DNA from: Rhodococcus coprophilus NBRC 100603
GTDB lineage: Bacteria; Actinomycetota; Actinomycetes; Mycobacteriales; Mycobacteriaceae
DNA length: 64,000 nt
Assembly: GCF_001895045.1 (NCBI RefSeq)
Contig: NZ_BDAM01000001.1
Coordinates: 558,001 to 622,000 of the forward strand
Direction of reading: 5' to 3'
A program made the position numbers and the translations under genes. This document shows positions 35,885-44,785 of the stretch, piece by piece. A model generated the notes under the pieces. It was given only the letters and a program-made list of their open reading frames with translations. It was not told the origin of the DNA and searched no databases. The stretch's first letter is position 1. Every line of letters begins with the position of its first letter.

Positions 35885-38800
35885 ATGTCCATTTCCCCTG
35901 CCCCGAACCGCCGCGACCTGAAATCGGCACTCGCCGAAGTGTCGCTCCGCGACGAACATCGCCTCCGCCGCCGCCTCGATCGCGCACGCGGCGACGACGC
36001 ACTCGCCGCGATCGCCGTCGAGGTCGAGCGCGCCCGGGCGCGTCTCACCGAACGGGCAGCGGAAGTTCCGCCGATCACCTATCCCGAGGATCTGCCCGTC
36101 TCCCAGCGGAAGGACGACATCGCTGCGGCGATCCGCGACCACCAGGTCGTCGTCGTCGCCGGTGAGACGGGTTCGGGTAAGACCACCCAGATCCCGAAGA
36201 TCTGTCTCGAATTGGGCCGCGGAGTGCGCGGGCTGATCGGCCACACCCAGCCGCGCCGGATCGCGGCCCGCGCGGTGGCCGAACGCCTCGCCGAGGAACT
36301 CGGTTCGGAAGTGGGTGACACCGTCGGGTACACGGTGCGCTTCACCGATGAGGTGTCCGGCTCGACGCTCGTCAAACTCATGACCGACGGCATCCTGCTC
36401 GCCGAGATCCAGCGCGACCGCATGCTTCGGCAGTACGACACCCTGATCATCGACGAGGCGCACGAACGAAGCCTCAACATCGACTTCCTCCTGGGTTACC
36501 TGCGTCAGTTGCTGCCGCGACGTCCCGATCTGAAGGTGATCATCACCTCGGCGACCATCGATCCCGAGCGGTTCGCCCGCCACTTCGCGGACGCGGACGG
36601 GACACCGGCACCGATCGTGGAAGTATCGGGACGGACGTATCCGGTGGAGGTACGGTACCGGCCGCTCACCGTGGAGGTGGGCGATCAACTCGTCGACCGC
36701 GATCCCGTCGACGCGGTGTGCGAGGCCGTCGAGGAACTCCAATCGGCCGGGGACGGGGACATTCTGGTCTTCCTCTCCGGTGAGCGGGAAATCCGGGACA
36801 CCGCCGACGCGCTGAACGACCGCAAGCTTCGCAACACCGAGATCCTGCCGCTGTACGGCAGGCTCTCGGCCGCCGAGCAACATCGGGTGTTCGCCCCGCA
36901 CACCGGACGCCGGGTCGTCCTGTCGACCAACGTCGCGGAGACGTCGCTGACGGTGCCGGGGATCCGTTACGTCGTGGATCCGGGTACGGCACGCATCTCC
37001 CGCTATTCCGTGCGCACCAAGGTGCAGCGTCTTCCGATCGAGGAGATCTCCCAGGCCTCCGCTCGCCAGCGGGCGGGCCGATGCGGACGTGTCGCCGACG
37101 GCATCTGCATTCGGCTCTATTCCGAAGAGGACTTCGACAGCCGCCCGGAGTTCACCGAACCGGAGATCCTCCGCACGAACCTGGCGTCCGTCGTGTTGCA
37201 GATGACGGCACTGGGTCTCGGTGAGATCGAATCCTTCCCCTTCGTCGAACCGCCCGACGCGCGGGCGATCCGCGACGGTATCGCACTGCTCGAGGAACTG
37301 GGCGCGCTCGAACCGGCGAAGAGTGGGCAGGCTCCGCGTCTGACCGCTACCGGGCGCGAGATCGCGCGGCTGCCGGTCGATCCGCGCATGGCCAGGATGA
37401 TCGTCGAGGGTCACCGCAACGGGTGCCTGCGCGAGGTGCTCATCATCGTCGCGGCACTGTCGATCCAGGACGTGCGGGAGCGGCCGGCAGAGTTCCAGCA
37501 GGCCGCCGACGAGAAACACGCCCGCTTCGCGGTGGACGGATCGGATTTCCTCGCATTCCTGCGGCTCTGGGATTACCTGAAGGAACAGCGGAAAGAGCTG
37601 TCCTCCAATCGTTTCCGCAGGATGTGCCGGGACGAGTTCCTGCACTGGCTTCGCATCCGGGAGTGGCAGGATCTTCAGGGGCAGTTACGCCAGATCACCG
37701 TCACTCTCGGCTGGGAGACGCACCATCGTGCGGTGAGCGAGGATGCGATCCACCGCTCGCTCCTCGCCGGCCTGTTGTCGCACGTCGGTCTCAGGGAAGG
37801 CGACAAGCGCGATTTCCTCGGAGCCCGGGGTGCCCACTTCGCGATCTTCCCGGGTTCGTCCCTGTTCAAGAAGCCGCCACGGTGGGTGATGGCCGCCGAA
37901 CTCGTGGAGACCTCGCGCCTGTGGGCGCGGATGGTGGCGCGTATCGAACCCGAATGGGTCGAGAAACTCGCTCCCCACCTGGTCAAGCGCACGTACTCCG
38001 AACCGCACTGGTCCATCAAGCACGAGTCGGCGATGGCGTACGAGCGGGTCACCCTCTACGGCATCCCCCTGGTGGCCCAGCGGCCCGTCCAGTACGGGCG
38101 CATCGACCCCGAGGTCTCGCGCGAGTTGTTCATCCGGCACGCCCTCGTCCAGGGTGAGTGGCGAACCCGGCACAAGTTCTTCCACGCGAACCGAGCACTG
38201 CTCGACGACGTGGAGGAACTCGAACACCGCGCGCGCCGGCGCGACATCGTCGTCGACGACGAAACTCTCTACGAGTTCTACGACGAGCGGGTCGGGCGGG
38301 ATGTCGTGTCGGCCCGTCACTTCGACACGTGGTGGAAGAAGGTTCGGCAGTCGCAGCCCGACCTGCTGACGTTCACCCCGGAAACGGTCGTCAACCAGGA
38401 TGCCGCAGCGGTTCTCGAAGGCGACTATCCCGATGCCTGGCGGCAGGGCGAGATGCAGTTCCCGCTCACGTACCAGTTCGAACCGGGTACCGACGACGAC
38501 GGCGTAACCGCACGGATCCCGGTCGCGCTGCTTGCGAACGTGCGCCCCGTCGGGTTCGACTGGCTCGTTCCGGGGATGCGACAGGACCTGGTCACGGCGC
38601 TGATCAAGACGCTGCCGAAACATCTTCGGCGACAAGTCGTTCCGGCACCCGACTATGCGGCCGCGCTGCTGGCGTCCGTCACTCCCCGTTCCGAGCCTCT
38701 CGTCAACGCGGTCGCTCGGGAATGCTCCCGGCTCGGCAACTGCCGGATCGAACCGGGAGATTTCGACCCCGCCGCACTGCCCGACCATCTCCGCATGACG

Positions 38801-39778
38801 TTCGCCGCGGTGGACGAGAACGGAAAGGTCCTCGCGCGCAGCAAGAGCCTGACCGAACTCCGTACCCGATTGTCCTCGAGGGTCGACGCCGAGGTGTCGC
38901 GCGCCGCGTCGGGCACCGAACGTGCGCCTGCGGTGGCGTGGACGGCAGAGACGCTCGGCACGCTGCAACCCACGGTCACCCGCAAAGTCGGCGGCCAGCA
39001 GGTCACCGGCTACCCTGCCCTCGTCGCAGAGGGCTCCGGAGTGGCAGTGCGCGTCCTGAGCACGGCCCCCGCCCAGGCGGCCGCGAACCGGCTCGGCCTG
39101 CGAACCCTGCTCCTCGCCACCGCCCCGACCAAGGCCAAGGCGGTGACCTCCGGGCTGACCAACTCCGAGCGCCTCGCCCTGGGCCGCAACCCCGACGGTT
39201 CGTTCGACGCGCTCGTCGAGGACTGCCGCGCATGTGCGGTGGACGAAATGATCGCCACGCACGGCAAACCGGTACGCACCCCGGCAGAGTTCGAAGAACT
39301 CGCGAAGTCGGTCCGTAGCCGGCTTCCCGGCGCCGTCGCGCGCCTGCTCGGGGCGGTCGTCCCGATCCTGTCGCGTGCCCACGAGGTGGCCGTGGCGCTC
39401 GAGCGAACCCAGGGTGAGGCTGCCGACGACGTACGAGAGCAGTTGTCGTCGCTGATCTTCCCCGGATTCGTGACCGATCTGGGTTCACGGCGCCTCGCCG
39501 ATTTGCCGCGCTACCTCGCTGCAGCCGCACAACGCCTCGATGCGCTTCCCGCAGGCGCACAACGCGACGCCCAGGGAATGGACGTACTCGACCGCGTGTA
39601 CGCCGCCTACGACCGGTTGCTCGCGCGGCTTCCCGAGGAACGCCGTACCGCAAGTGATGTCGTCGACATCTACTGGATGATCGAAGAGTTGCGGGTGAGC
39701 CTGTTCGCACAGGGGCTGGGGACCCGCATCCCGGTATCGGAGAAACGAGTACTCAAGGCGATCGAGGCGGTTCGGTAG
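35885..39778 (+). CDS. hrpA: ATP-dependent RNA helicase HrpA
   Basis: 1297 residues from ATG 35885. DEAH-box helicase: AGETGSGKTTQIPK (motif I), TQPRRIAA (Ia), IIDEAHERS (II), ITSATID (III), STNVAETSLTVPG (V), QRAGRCGR (VI). Then ratchet/HA2 and OB domains, and the very long C-terminal DUF3418-type region (about 700-1297) typical of bacterial HrpA. In E. coli HrpA rescues stalled and collided ribosomes. The open frame upstream to 35285 is antisense to the aminotransferase and is excluded. Convergent with nrdR. Confidence 0.95.
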   Translation: MSISPAPNRRDLKSALAEVSLRDEHRLRRRLDRARGDDALAAIAVEVERARARLTERAAEVPPITYPEDLPVSQRKDDIAAAIRDHQVVVVAGETGSGKTTQIPKICLELGRGVRGLIGHTQPRRIAARAVAERLAEELGSEVGDTVGYTVRFTDEVSGSTLVKLMTDGILLAEIQRDRMLRQYDTLIIDEAHERSLNIDFLLGYLRQLLPRRPDLKVIITSATIDPERFARHFADADGTPAPIVEVSGRTYPVEVRYRPLTVEVGDQLVDRDPVDAVCEAVEELQSAGDGDILVFLSGEREIRDTADALNDRKLRNTEILPLYGRLSAAEQHRVFAPHTGRRVVLSTNVAETSLTVPGIRYVVDPGTARISRYSVRTKVQRLPIEEISQASARQRAGRCGRVADGICIRLYSEEDFDSRPEFTEPEILRTNLASVVLQMTALGLGEIESFPFVEPPDARAIRDGIALLEELGALEPAKSGQAPRLTATGREIARLPVDPRMARMIVEGHRNGCLREVLIIVAALSIQDVRERPAEFQQAADEKHARFAVDGSDFLAFLRLWDYLKEQRKELSSNRFRRMCRDEFLHWLRIREWQDLQGQLRQITVTLGWETHHRAVSEDAIHRSLLAGLLSHVGLREGDKRDFLGARGAHFAIFPGSSLFKKPPRWVMAAELVETSRLWARMVARIEPEWVEKLAPHLVKRTYSEPHWSIKHESAMAYERVTLYGIPLVAQRPVQYGRIDPEVSRELFIRHALVQGEWRTRHKFFHANRALLDDVEELEHRARRRDIVVDDETLYEFYDERVGRDVVSARHFDTWWKKVRQSQPDLLTFTPETVVNQDAAAVLEGDYPDAWRQGEMQFPLTYQFEPGTDDDGVTARIPVALLANVRPVGFDWLVPGMRQDLVTALIKTLPKHLRRQVVPAPDYAAALLASVTPRSEPLVNAVARECSRLGNCRIEPGDFDPAALPDHLRMTFAAVDENGKVLARSKSLTELRTRLSSRVDAEVSRAASGTERAPAVAWTAETLGTLQPTVTRKVGGQQVTGYPALVAEGSGVAVRVLSTAPAQAAANRLGLRTLLLATAPTKAKAVTSGLTNSERLALGRNPDGSFDALVEDCRACAVDEMIATHGKPVRTPAEFEELAKSVRSRLPGAVARLLGAVVPILSRAHEVAVALERTQGEAADDVREQLSSLIFPGFVTDLGSRRLADLPRYLAAAAQRLDALPAGAQRDAQGMDVLDRVYAAYDRLLARLPEERRTASDVVDIYWMIEELRVSLFAQGLGTRIPVSEKRVLKAIEAVR

Positions 39779-39804
39779 CTTCGGCTACGACGAGTCGCCG
39801 GACC

Positions 39805-40275
39805 TCAGTCGGCGTCGGGTACGCGCCGGCTCTGGTGCTGACGAAGCTCGCTGATCTCCCGCTCGAAATCCTCTGCGGAGCTGAAAGATCGGTACACCGA
39901 CGCGAAGCGCAGGTACGCGACCTCGTCCAGATCGCGCAGCGGGCCGAGGATCGCGAGACCGACCTCGTGGCTGGGCACCTCGGGTGAGCCTTTGGCGCGG
40001 ATCGTGTCTTCGACTTGCTGGGCGAGCTTGTTGAGCGCGTCGTTGTCGACATCGCGTCCCTGGCAGGCCCTCGCGACACCCCGGACGACCTTTTCGCGAC
40101 TGAAGGGTTCGGTGACGCCGCTGCGCTTGACCACCGACAGTACGGCGGTCTCGACCGTGGTGAAACGACGACCGCATTCGGGGCACGCTCGGCGACGACG
40201 GATCGCGGCACCCTCGTCTGCCTCGCGCGAATCGACCACCCGAGAATCGGGATGGCGGCAATACGGGCAGTGCAT
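39805..40275 (-). CDS. nrdR: Transcriptional repressor NrdR
   Basis: 156 residues. Four-cysteine zinc ribbon (Cys3, Cys6, Cys31, Cys34) with [17 protein letters not shown] at the start, then the ATP-cone ([30 protein letters not shown]). Represses ribonucleotide reductase genes depending on dATP/ATP. ATG 40275 gives the standard length; the longer open frame upstream is spurious. Together with dut in this window it marks control of deoxynucleotides. Confidence 0.96.
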   Translation of the reverse strand: MHCPYCRHPDSRVVDSREADEGAAIRRRRACPECGRRFTTVETAVLSVVKRSGVTEPFSREKVVRGVARACQGRDVDNDALNKLAQQVEDTIRAKGSPEVPSHEVGLAILGPLRDLDEVAYLRFASVYRSFSSAEDFEREISELRQHQSRRVPDAD

Positions 40276-40472
40276 GTAGGTTCCTTCGTCGCGGCCGTGA
40301 GGGCCGCGACGCCGGCTTCGAACCGATGCCGTCTTCCCGGAATCGTTGCCACCCTCGGGTGTAGCGATGCCGACGCGACCACACGGGGTGGTATGACTGA
40401 CAATGCACGACAATACCCGCATGTCCGATTCGCTCGAGTGAGGCGGGTTGCCGGGCCCCGTCGTCACGGCAG

Positions 40473-41006
40473 TCATCCCCGGCCGGGTGCGGGCACCAGA
40501 AGCCGGTGCCCTGCTGTCAGTCCCCCCAGTCCGGCGTCGTTCATCTCCGCGATCCGCGCGAGTGTGACATCCACAGGCGCATCCGGATCGACCCGGACGG
40601 CCAGCGCAGCAGGTGTCTCCCCTTCCCGCACCACAGTCACGACGGACGCGCCGGCACCGGCGGCGACCTGAGTGGTGCGGATGTGCGCCACCGTCAGCAG
40701 TCCGGCAGTTGCGAGCGCGGTGAACACCACTGCGGCGGCCATCTGACGCCACCCGACACCGTCGGACATCGCCTCCTGCACCGGGCGCTTCGGCACAACC
40801 GCGGTGCGGCGGTAGATCGGCTCGGTCTGGAGGGCACGGCGTGGTCGGACCCGCTGATCGTGTGTTCCCCTGCTCGTCCCGCCGGCACCGACCGGTGCGG
40901 AGGCGGGCGCCTGTGGCGAACGCTTTCGCGGACGTGGACTCGCCGACCGGACCTCACCGGCCTGTCGCAGTTGTGCCGTACCCCGCCGAATCGTTGTTGC
41001 ACCCAT
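40473..41006 (-). CDS. LysM membrane protein divergent from lexA (ChiZ/DivS-like)
   Basis: 177 residues. Hydrophilic, Arg/Pro-rich cytoplasmic N-terminus (1-85), one membrane helix (about 88-107, [18 protein letters not shown]), and a C-terminal LysM domain ([17 protein letters not shown] through [11 protein letters not shown]) on the outside, likely binding peptidoglycan. Position and architecture match M. tuberculosis Rv2719c (ChiZ) and C. glutamicum DivS, SOS-induced proteins that delay cell division. GGAGG six bases before ATG 41006. Four SOS boxes lie between it and lexA. Confidence 0.85.
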   Translation of the reverse strand: MGATTIRRGTAQLRQAGEVRSASPRPRKRSPQAPASAPVGAGGTSRGTHDQRVRPRRALQTEPIYRRTAVVPKRPVQEAMSDGVGWRQMAAAVVFTALATAGLLTVAHIRTTQVAAGAGASVVTVVREGETPAALAVRVDPDAPVDVTLARIAEMNDAGLGGLTAGHRLLVPAPGRG

Positions 41007-41032
41007 CGGAACCTCCGTGTGGAGTCGCTTCG

Positions 41033-41048
41033 TCGATCATGCGTTCGA
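41033..41048. promoter_or_regulatory. SOS box 1 (LexA site)
   Basis: TCGATC-ATGC-GTTCGA: one mismatch to the actinobacterial TCGAAC-N4-GTTCGA consensus. It lies 27 bases from the LysM gene start. Confidence 0.8.
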
Positions 41049-41061
41049 GTCACCAGCGTAT

Positions 41062-41077
41062 TCGATCACCCGTTCGA
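41062..41077. promoter_or_regulatory. SOS box 2 (LexA site)
   Basis: TCGATC-ACCC-GTTCGA, one mismatch to consensus and identical in both half sites to box 1. Confidence 0.82.
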
Positions 41078-41093
41078 ACGAAAGTATGTTCGA
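41078..41093. promoter_or_regulatory. SOS box 3 (LexA site), abutting box 2
   Basis: ACGAAA-GTAT-GTTCGA: a perfect right half and a left half with two mismatches. It starts at the base after box 2 ends, so two LexA dimers would bind side by side. Confidence 0.65.
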
Positions 41094-41141
41094 TTTCTAT
41101 CACGACCGCGTGTCGCGCGCCCCGGGTTCACGGGAAGAATC

Positions 41142-41157
41142 TCGAACAGGTGTTTGA
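41142..41157. promoter_or_regulatory. SOS box 4 (LexA site) over the lexA promoter
   Basis: TCGAAC-AGGT-GTTTGA, one mismatch. It overlaps the TTTGAT that is the candidate lexA -35 element, consistent with autorepression. Confidence 0.82.
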
Positions 41158-41182
41158 TATACGCGCACGATCTCGATAGATT
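41153..41182 (+). promoter_or_regulatory. Candidate lexA promoter
   Basis: TTTGAT (41153-41158) and TAGATT (41177-41182), 18 bases apart, about 50 bases before the lexA start. Confidence 0.5.
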
Positions 41183-41232
41183 CGTAGACAACACCAATCG
41201 CATCCGACACTCGACCCACGGAGGTCACGACC

Positions 41233-41958
41233 ATGGCGGACGGCAACTCCGCGGAAGGCCGGAGCCGGAAGGCGGCCGACGACACGACACCCGGCCTCAC
41301 CGAGCGCCAGCGCCGCGTTCTCGAGGTGATCCGGGATTCGCTCACGGTCCGGGGCTATCCCCCGAGCATCCGGGAGATCGGTGACGCGGTCGGACTGAAC
41401 TCCACCTCCTCGGTGGCACACCAGCTACGCACGCTCGAGCGCAAAGGCTTCCTGCGGCGCGACGCCAACCGCCCCCGGGCCGTCGACATCCGCGGACTCG
41501 ACGACAACGGGTCGGCAACGCACTCTGCCGACACCGCCGCCACCACGACCATCGCCGCGACCTCCGACCCGGATCTCATGGCCTCGGCCGCGATGGTTCC
41601 GGTGGTCGGCCGGATCGCCGCGGGCGGACCGATCCTCGCAGAGGAGTCGGTCGAAGATGTCTTCCCGCTCCCCCGTGAACTCGTCGGGCAGGGTTCACTG
41701 TTCCTGCTCAAGGTCGTCGGTCAATCGATGGTCGACGCGGCGATCTGCGACGGAGACTGGGTGGTGGTGCGTCAGCAGAACGTCGCCGACAACGGTGACA
41801 TCGTTGCGGCCATGCTCGACGGTGAGGCCACCGTCAAGACTTTCAAGCGGGTGAAGAACGACGTGTGGCTCATGCCCCACAACCCGGTGTTCGAGCCCAT
41901 TCCGGGTAACGACGCCGTCATTCTCGGCAAGGTCGTCACGGTCATCCGCAAGATCTGA
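41233..41958 (+). CDS. lexA: SOS repressor LexA
   Basis: 241 residues. Winged-helix N-terminus ([27 protein letters not shown]), a 35-residue linker, then the S24 autoprotease with cleavage site Ala130-Gly131, catalytic Ser165 ([15 protein letters not shown]) and Lys202 (GEATVKTF). It represses DNA-damage genes until RecA triggers self-cleavage. GGAGG lies eight bases before ATG 41233. The linker (about 92-116) is longer and more Thr/Ala-rich than in E. coli. Confidence 0.97.
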   Translation: MADGNSAEGRSRKAADDTTPGLTERQRRVLEVIRDSLTVRGYPPSIREIGDAVGLNSTSSVAHQLRTLERKGFLRRDANRPRAVDIRGLDDNGSATHSADTAATTTIAATSDPDLMASAAMVPVVGRIAAGGPILAEESVEDVFPLPRELVGQGSLFLLKVVGQSMVDAAICDGDWVVVRQQNVADNGDIVAAMLDGEATVKTFKRVKNDVWLMPHNPVFEPIPGNDAVILGKVVTVIRKI

Positions 41959-42004
41959 ATTCCCGGTAGCGCCCGGCATCACAGGATCGCCCGGCACGAC
42001 AGAG

Positions 42005-42040
42005 GCCGGGGTGCCCGCCGCATATGCGGTGCACCCCGGC
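42005..42040 (+). terminator. Terminator after lexA
   Basis: GCCGGGGTGC (42005-42014) pairs with GCACCCCGGC (42031-42040); a CCGCATATGCGG palindrome is nested inside. CCCCTT follows. Confidence 0.7.
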
Positions 42041-42083
42041 CCCTTCTGCGTCTCGGCTCCCGGACGGGCCGTCGGCAATCGGG

Positions 42084-43226
42084 TCAGATCTCGAGTCCGC
42101 GCCCGATGACTTCCTTCATGATCTCGTTCGTTCCGCCGTAGATCTTCTGCACGCGCGCGTCCAGGTAGGCGCGCGCCACGGGGTACTCGCGCATGTAGCC
42201 GTAGCCACCGTGCAGCTGCAGGCAGCGGTCGATGAGCTCGACCTGCTTGTCGGTCGTCCAGTACTTCGCCATCGCGGCTTCCTGCACCGTCAGCGTCCCG
42301 GCATTGAGCTCTTCGATGCACTTGTCGACAAACACGCGCGCGAGCTTCGTCTCCGTTGCCAGTTCGGCGAGTTCGAAGCGGGTGTTCTGGAACTTGCCGA
42401 TCGGCTTGCCGAAGGCCTTGCGGTCGCGGCAGTACTGGATCGTGTCCTCGAGGACCTTCTCCATGGCCGCGGCGGCGACCACTGCGATCGACAGGCGTTC
42501 CTGCGGCAGGTTCTGCATCAGGTAGATGAAGCCCAGCCCCTCCTCACCGAGGAGGTTGGCGGCGGGCACCCGCACGTCGGTGAAGTGCAGCTCTGCGGTG
42601 TCCTGTGCGTCGAGGCCGATCTTGTCGAGGTTGCGACCCCGCTCGAAGCCGGGCATGCCGCGCTCGACGACGAGCAGCGAGAAGCCCTGCGCGCCCTTCT
42701 CCGGGTCGGTGCAGGCCACGACGATCACCAAGTCGGCGTTGATTCCGTTGGTGATGAACGTCTTCGAACCGTTGAGCACCCAGTCGTCCCCGTCGCGTAC
42801 CGCGCGGGTCTTGATGCCCTGGAGGTCGCTACCGGTGCCCGGCTCGGTCATCGCGATGGCGGTGATGAGCTCACCGGAACAGAATCCCGGCAGCCAGCGC
42901 TTCTTCTGCTCCTCGTTGGTGAGCGCGAGGAGGTAGGGCGCAACCACGTCGTTGTGCAGCATGAAGCCGACGCCGCTGTAGCCGCCCCGAGTGGTCTCCT
43001 CGGTGAGAACCGTGTTGTACCGGAAGTCGTCCACTCCGCCGCCACCGAACTCCTCCGGCACGGCCATGCCGAGGAAGCCCTGCTCGCCGGCCTTCTTCCA
43101 CACCTCACGGTCGACGATCTTGTCCTTCTCCCACTGCTCGTGGAAGGGGGCCACCTCCTGTTCGAGGAACTTCCGGTACGACTCCCGGAAGAGTTCGTGC
43201 TCGGGCTCGAAAAGGGTGCGTTGCAT
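42084..43226 (-). CDS. Acyl-CoA dehydrogenase, long-chain type (FadE20-like)
   Basis: 380 residues. FAD flavoenzyme of beta-oxidation: AMTEPGTGSDLQGIKT (FAD/substrate loop), SKTFITNG, FGKPIGKFQNTRF, HGGYGYMREYPVARAYLDAR. The C-terminal motif is IYGGTNEIMKEVI, with Gly in place of the usual Glu of medium-chain enzymes; the same motif occurs in mammalian long-chain dehydrogenase, whose catalytic Glu sits elsewhere. AGGAG precedes ATG 43226. Position downstream of lexA matches Rv2724c (recalled). Electron acceptor would be ETF. Confidence 0.92.
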   Translation of the reverse strand: MQRTLFEPEHELFRESYRKFLEQEVAPFHEQWEKDKIVDREVWKKAGEQGFLGMAVPEEFGGGGVDDFRYNTVLTEETTRGGYSGVGFMLHNDVVAPYLLALTNEEQKKRWLPGFCSGELITAIAMTEPGTGSDLQGIKTRAVRDGDDWVLNGSKTFITNGINADLVIVVACTDPEKGAQGFSLLVVERGMPGFERGRNLDKIGLDAQDTAELHFTDVRVPAANLLGEEGLGFIYLMQNLPQERLSIAVVAAAAMEKVLEDTIQYCRDRKAFGKPIGKFQNTRFELAELATETKLARVFVDKCIEELNAGTLTVQEAAMAKYWTTDKQVELIDRCLQLHGGYGYMREYPVARAYLDARVQKIYGGTNEIMKEVIGRGLEI

Positions 43227-43329
43227 CTGCGCTCCTGTGTGTGACGGCTTCGACGTCTCAACCGTATGCACAGGAAAGTGTTGTGACGCTGACAGGAGCG
43301 AGCGAGTTTTGTGACCGCGCACGCACCCC

Positions 43330-44703
43330 TCAGCGGCGAAGAGTGCTCAATCGGCGCAGGATCGGGTACGCGACGAGGATGCCGATCGATCCCCACGCGA
43401 TGCCGCCGAGTTCCACCGAACCGACGGAAAGCGTGAGGTCGCCGATGCCCGCGACCAGCGCCGCCGCAGCGACGGTCAGGTTCACCGGATCGGTGAAGTC
43501 GACCTTCGCCTCCATCCAGATGCGCACACCGAGAAGACCGATCAGGCCGTAGAGCACGAGTGTCGCACCGCCGAGGACACCGTCGGGCACCGTGAAGACG
43601 AGCGCGCCGAACTTCGGCGAGAACGCCAGAACCACCGCGGTCACCGCAGCCACCCAGTAGGCCGCCGTCGAGTAGACGCGCGTGGCCGCCATGACCCCGA
43701 TGTTCTCCGCGTACGTCGTGGTTCCGGAACCACCGCCGGCACCGGCGAGCGTGGTGGCAAGTCCGTCGGCGAACAGAGCGTTGCCTGCCACGTCGTCGAG
43801 GCTCTTGCCGGTCATCGCCGCGACCGCCTTGACGTGTCCGACGTTCTCGGCGACCAGGACGATGACCACGGGCAGCGTCAGCAGAATCACGGACAGCTCG
43901 AAGGTCGGGCCCCGGAACTCGGGCAGCCCGAACCATGCGGCGTCGCGCATGGCATCGACGCGTTCGGACGCCAGCGACCCGGTGAGCGCGGCGAAAACCC
44001 AGCCGACGACGACGCCGACGAGGATGCCGAGTCGCCCGAGCATGCCGGGTCCGACCACCGTGACGAGGAGGATCACCACGAGCGTCACGAATGCGACCAG
44101 CGGCTGCGCTTCGAACGAACTTGCCGCTGTTGGTGCCAGATTGAGACCGATCAGCGCCACCACGGCGCCGGTGACCACCGGCGGCATGACCGCATCGATG
44201 ACGTGGGCGCCGAGCGCCTTCACGAGTAGGCCGACAAGTGCCAGGACGACGCCGGCAACCAGGATCGCACCGAGCTGCGCAGCCGGTCCGGAGCCCGCGG
44301 ATGCGCTGAGCGGGGCGATGAATGCGAAGGACGACCCGAGATAGCTCGGTACCCGCCCACGGGTGAGCACAAGGAACAGTGCTGTGCCGATGCCAGAGAA
44401 GAGCAGCGTCGTGGTGACCGGGAATCCGGTGATGGTCGGTACCAGCAACGTCGCGCCGAACATCGCGATGACGTGCTGCATCCCGATGCCGATGGTCCGC
44501 GGCCACGACAACCGCTCGTGCGGCGCGACGACCGCACCCTCGCTGATGTGGCGCCCGTCGCCGTGCAGCGACCATCCCAGACCGCCGAAGCGTCGGCGCT
44601 CGGTGCCGCTCTCGCGGTCTCGCTCGGCCCCGTCCACTCGCTCGGTCCCGCTCTCTCGCTCGGTCCCGCTCTCTCGCCCGGTCCCGTCCTCTTGTACGTT
44701 CAC
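43330..44703 (-). CDS. Uracil/xanthine permease (NCS2/UraA family)
   Basis: 457 residues from GTG 44703 (TTG at 44712 also possible; neither has a clear ribosome site). About 14 membrane segments start after residue 65 (IGIGMQHVIAMFGATLLVP), with AENVGHVKAVAAMTG in the middle. It imports uracil or xanthine with protons. The first 45 residues are unusual: Arg/Glu/Ser/Gly/Thr repeats encoded by 18-bp DNA repeats and not part of the transporter fold. It begins the accessory stretch between the dehydrogenase and the PTS genes. Confidence 0.88.
   Translation of the reverse strand: MNVQEDGTGRESGTERESGTERVDGAERDRESGTERRRFGGLGWSLHGDGRHISEGAVVAPHERLSWPRTIGIGMQHVIAMFGATLLVPTITGFPVTTTLLFSGIGTALFLVLTRGRVPSYLGSSFAFIAPLSASAGSGPAAQLGAILVAGVVLALVGLLVKALGAHVIDAVMPPVVTGAVVALIGLNLAPTAASSFEAQPLVAFVTLVVILLVTVVGPGMLGRLGILVGVVVGWVFAALTGSLASERVDAMRDAAWFGLPEFRGPTFELSVILLTLPVVIVLVAENVGHVKAVAAMTGKSLDDVAGNALFADGLATTLAGAGGGSGTTTYAENIGVMAATRVYSTAAYWVAAVTAVVLAFSPKFGALVFTVPDGVLGGATLVLYGLIGLLGVRIWMEAKVDFTDPVNLTVAAAALVAGIGDLTLSVGSVELGGIAWGSIGILVAYPILRRLSTLRR
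44641..44694. repeat. 18-bp tandem repeats within the permease gene
   Basis: CTCGGTCCCGCTCTCTCG at 44641-44658 is repeated exactly at 44659-44676; a degenerate third copy is 44677-44694 and a related one lies near 44600-44617. On the coding strand each unit adds six residues of the RESGTE type to the N-terminus. Confidence 0.85.
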
Positions 44704-44785
44704 GAAACGCAATGGTAAGGCTCAGCGCCGCCGGCCGCGCAGGTCGCCCCACCCGGCGTGATCGAAGCGGGAGGCATGAGGCGAA

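Noticed and set aside
37685-39382. 565-residue minus-strand open frame inside hrpA
   Set aside because: Shadow of the HrpA C-terminal region with no motif or ribosome site.
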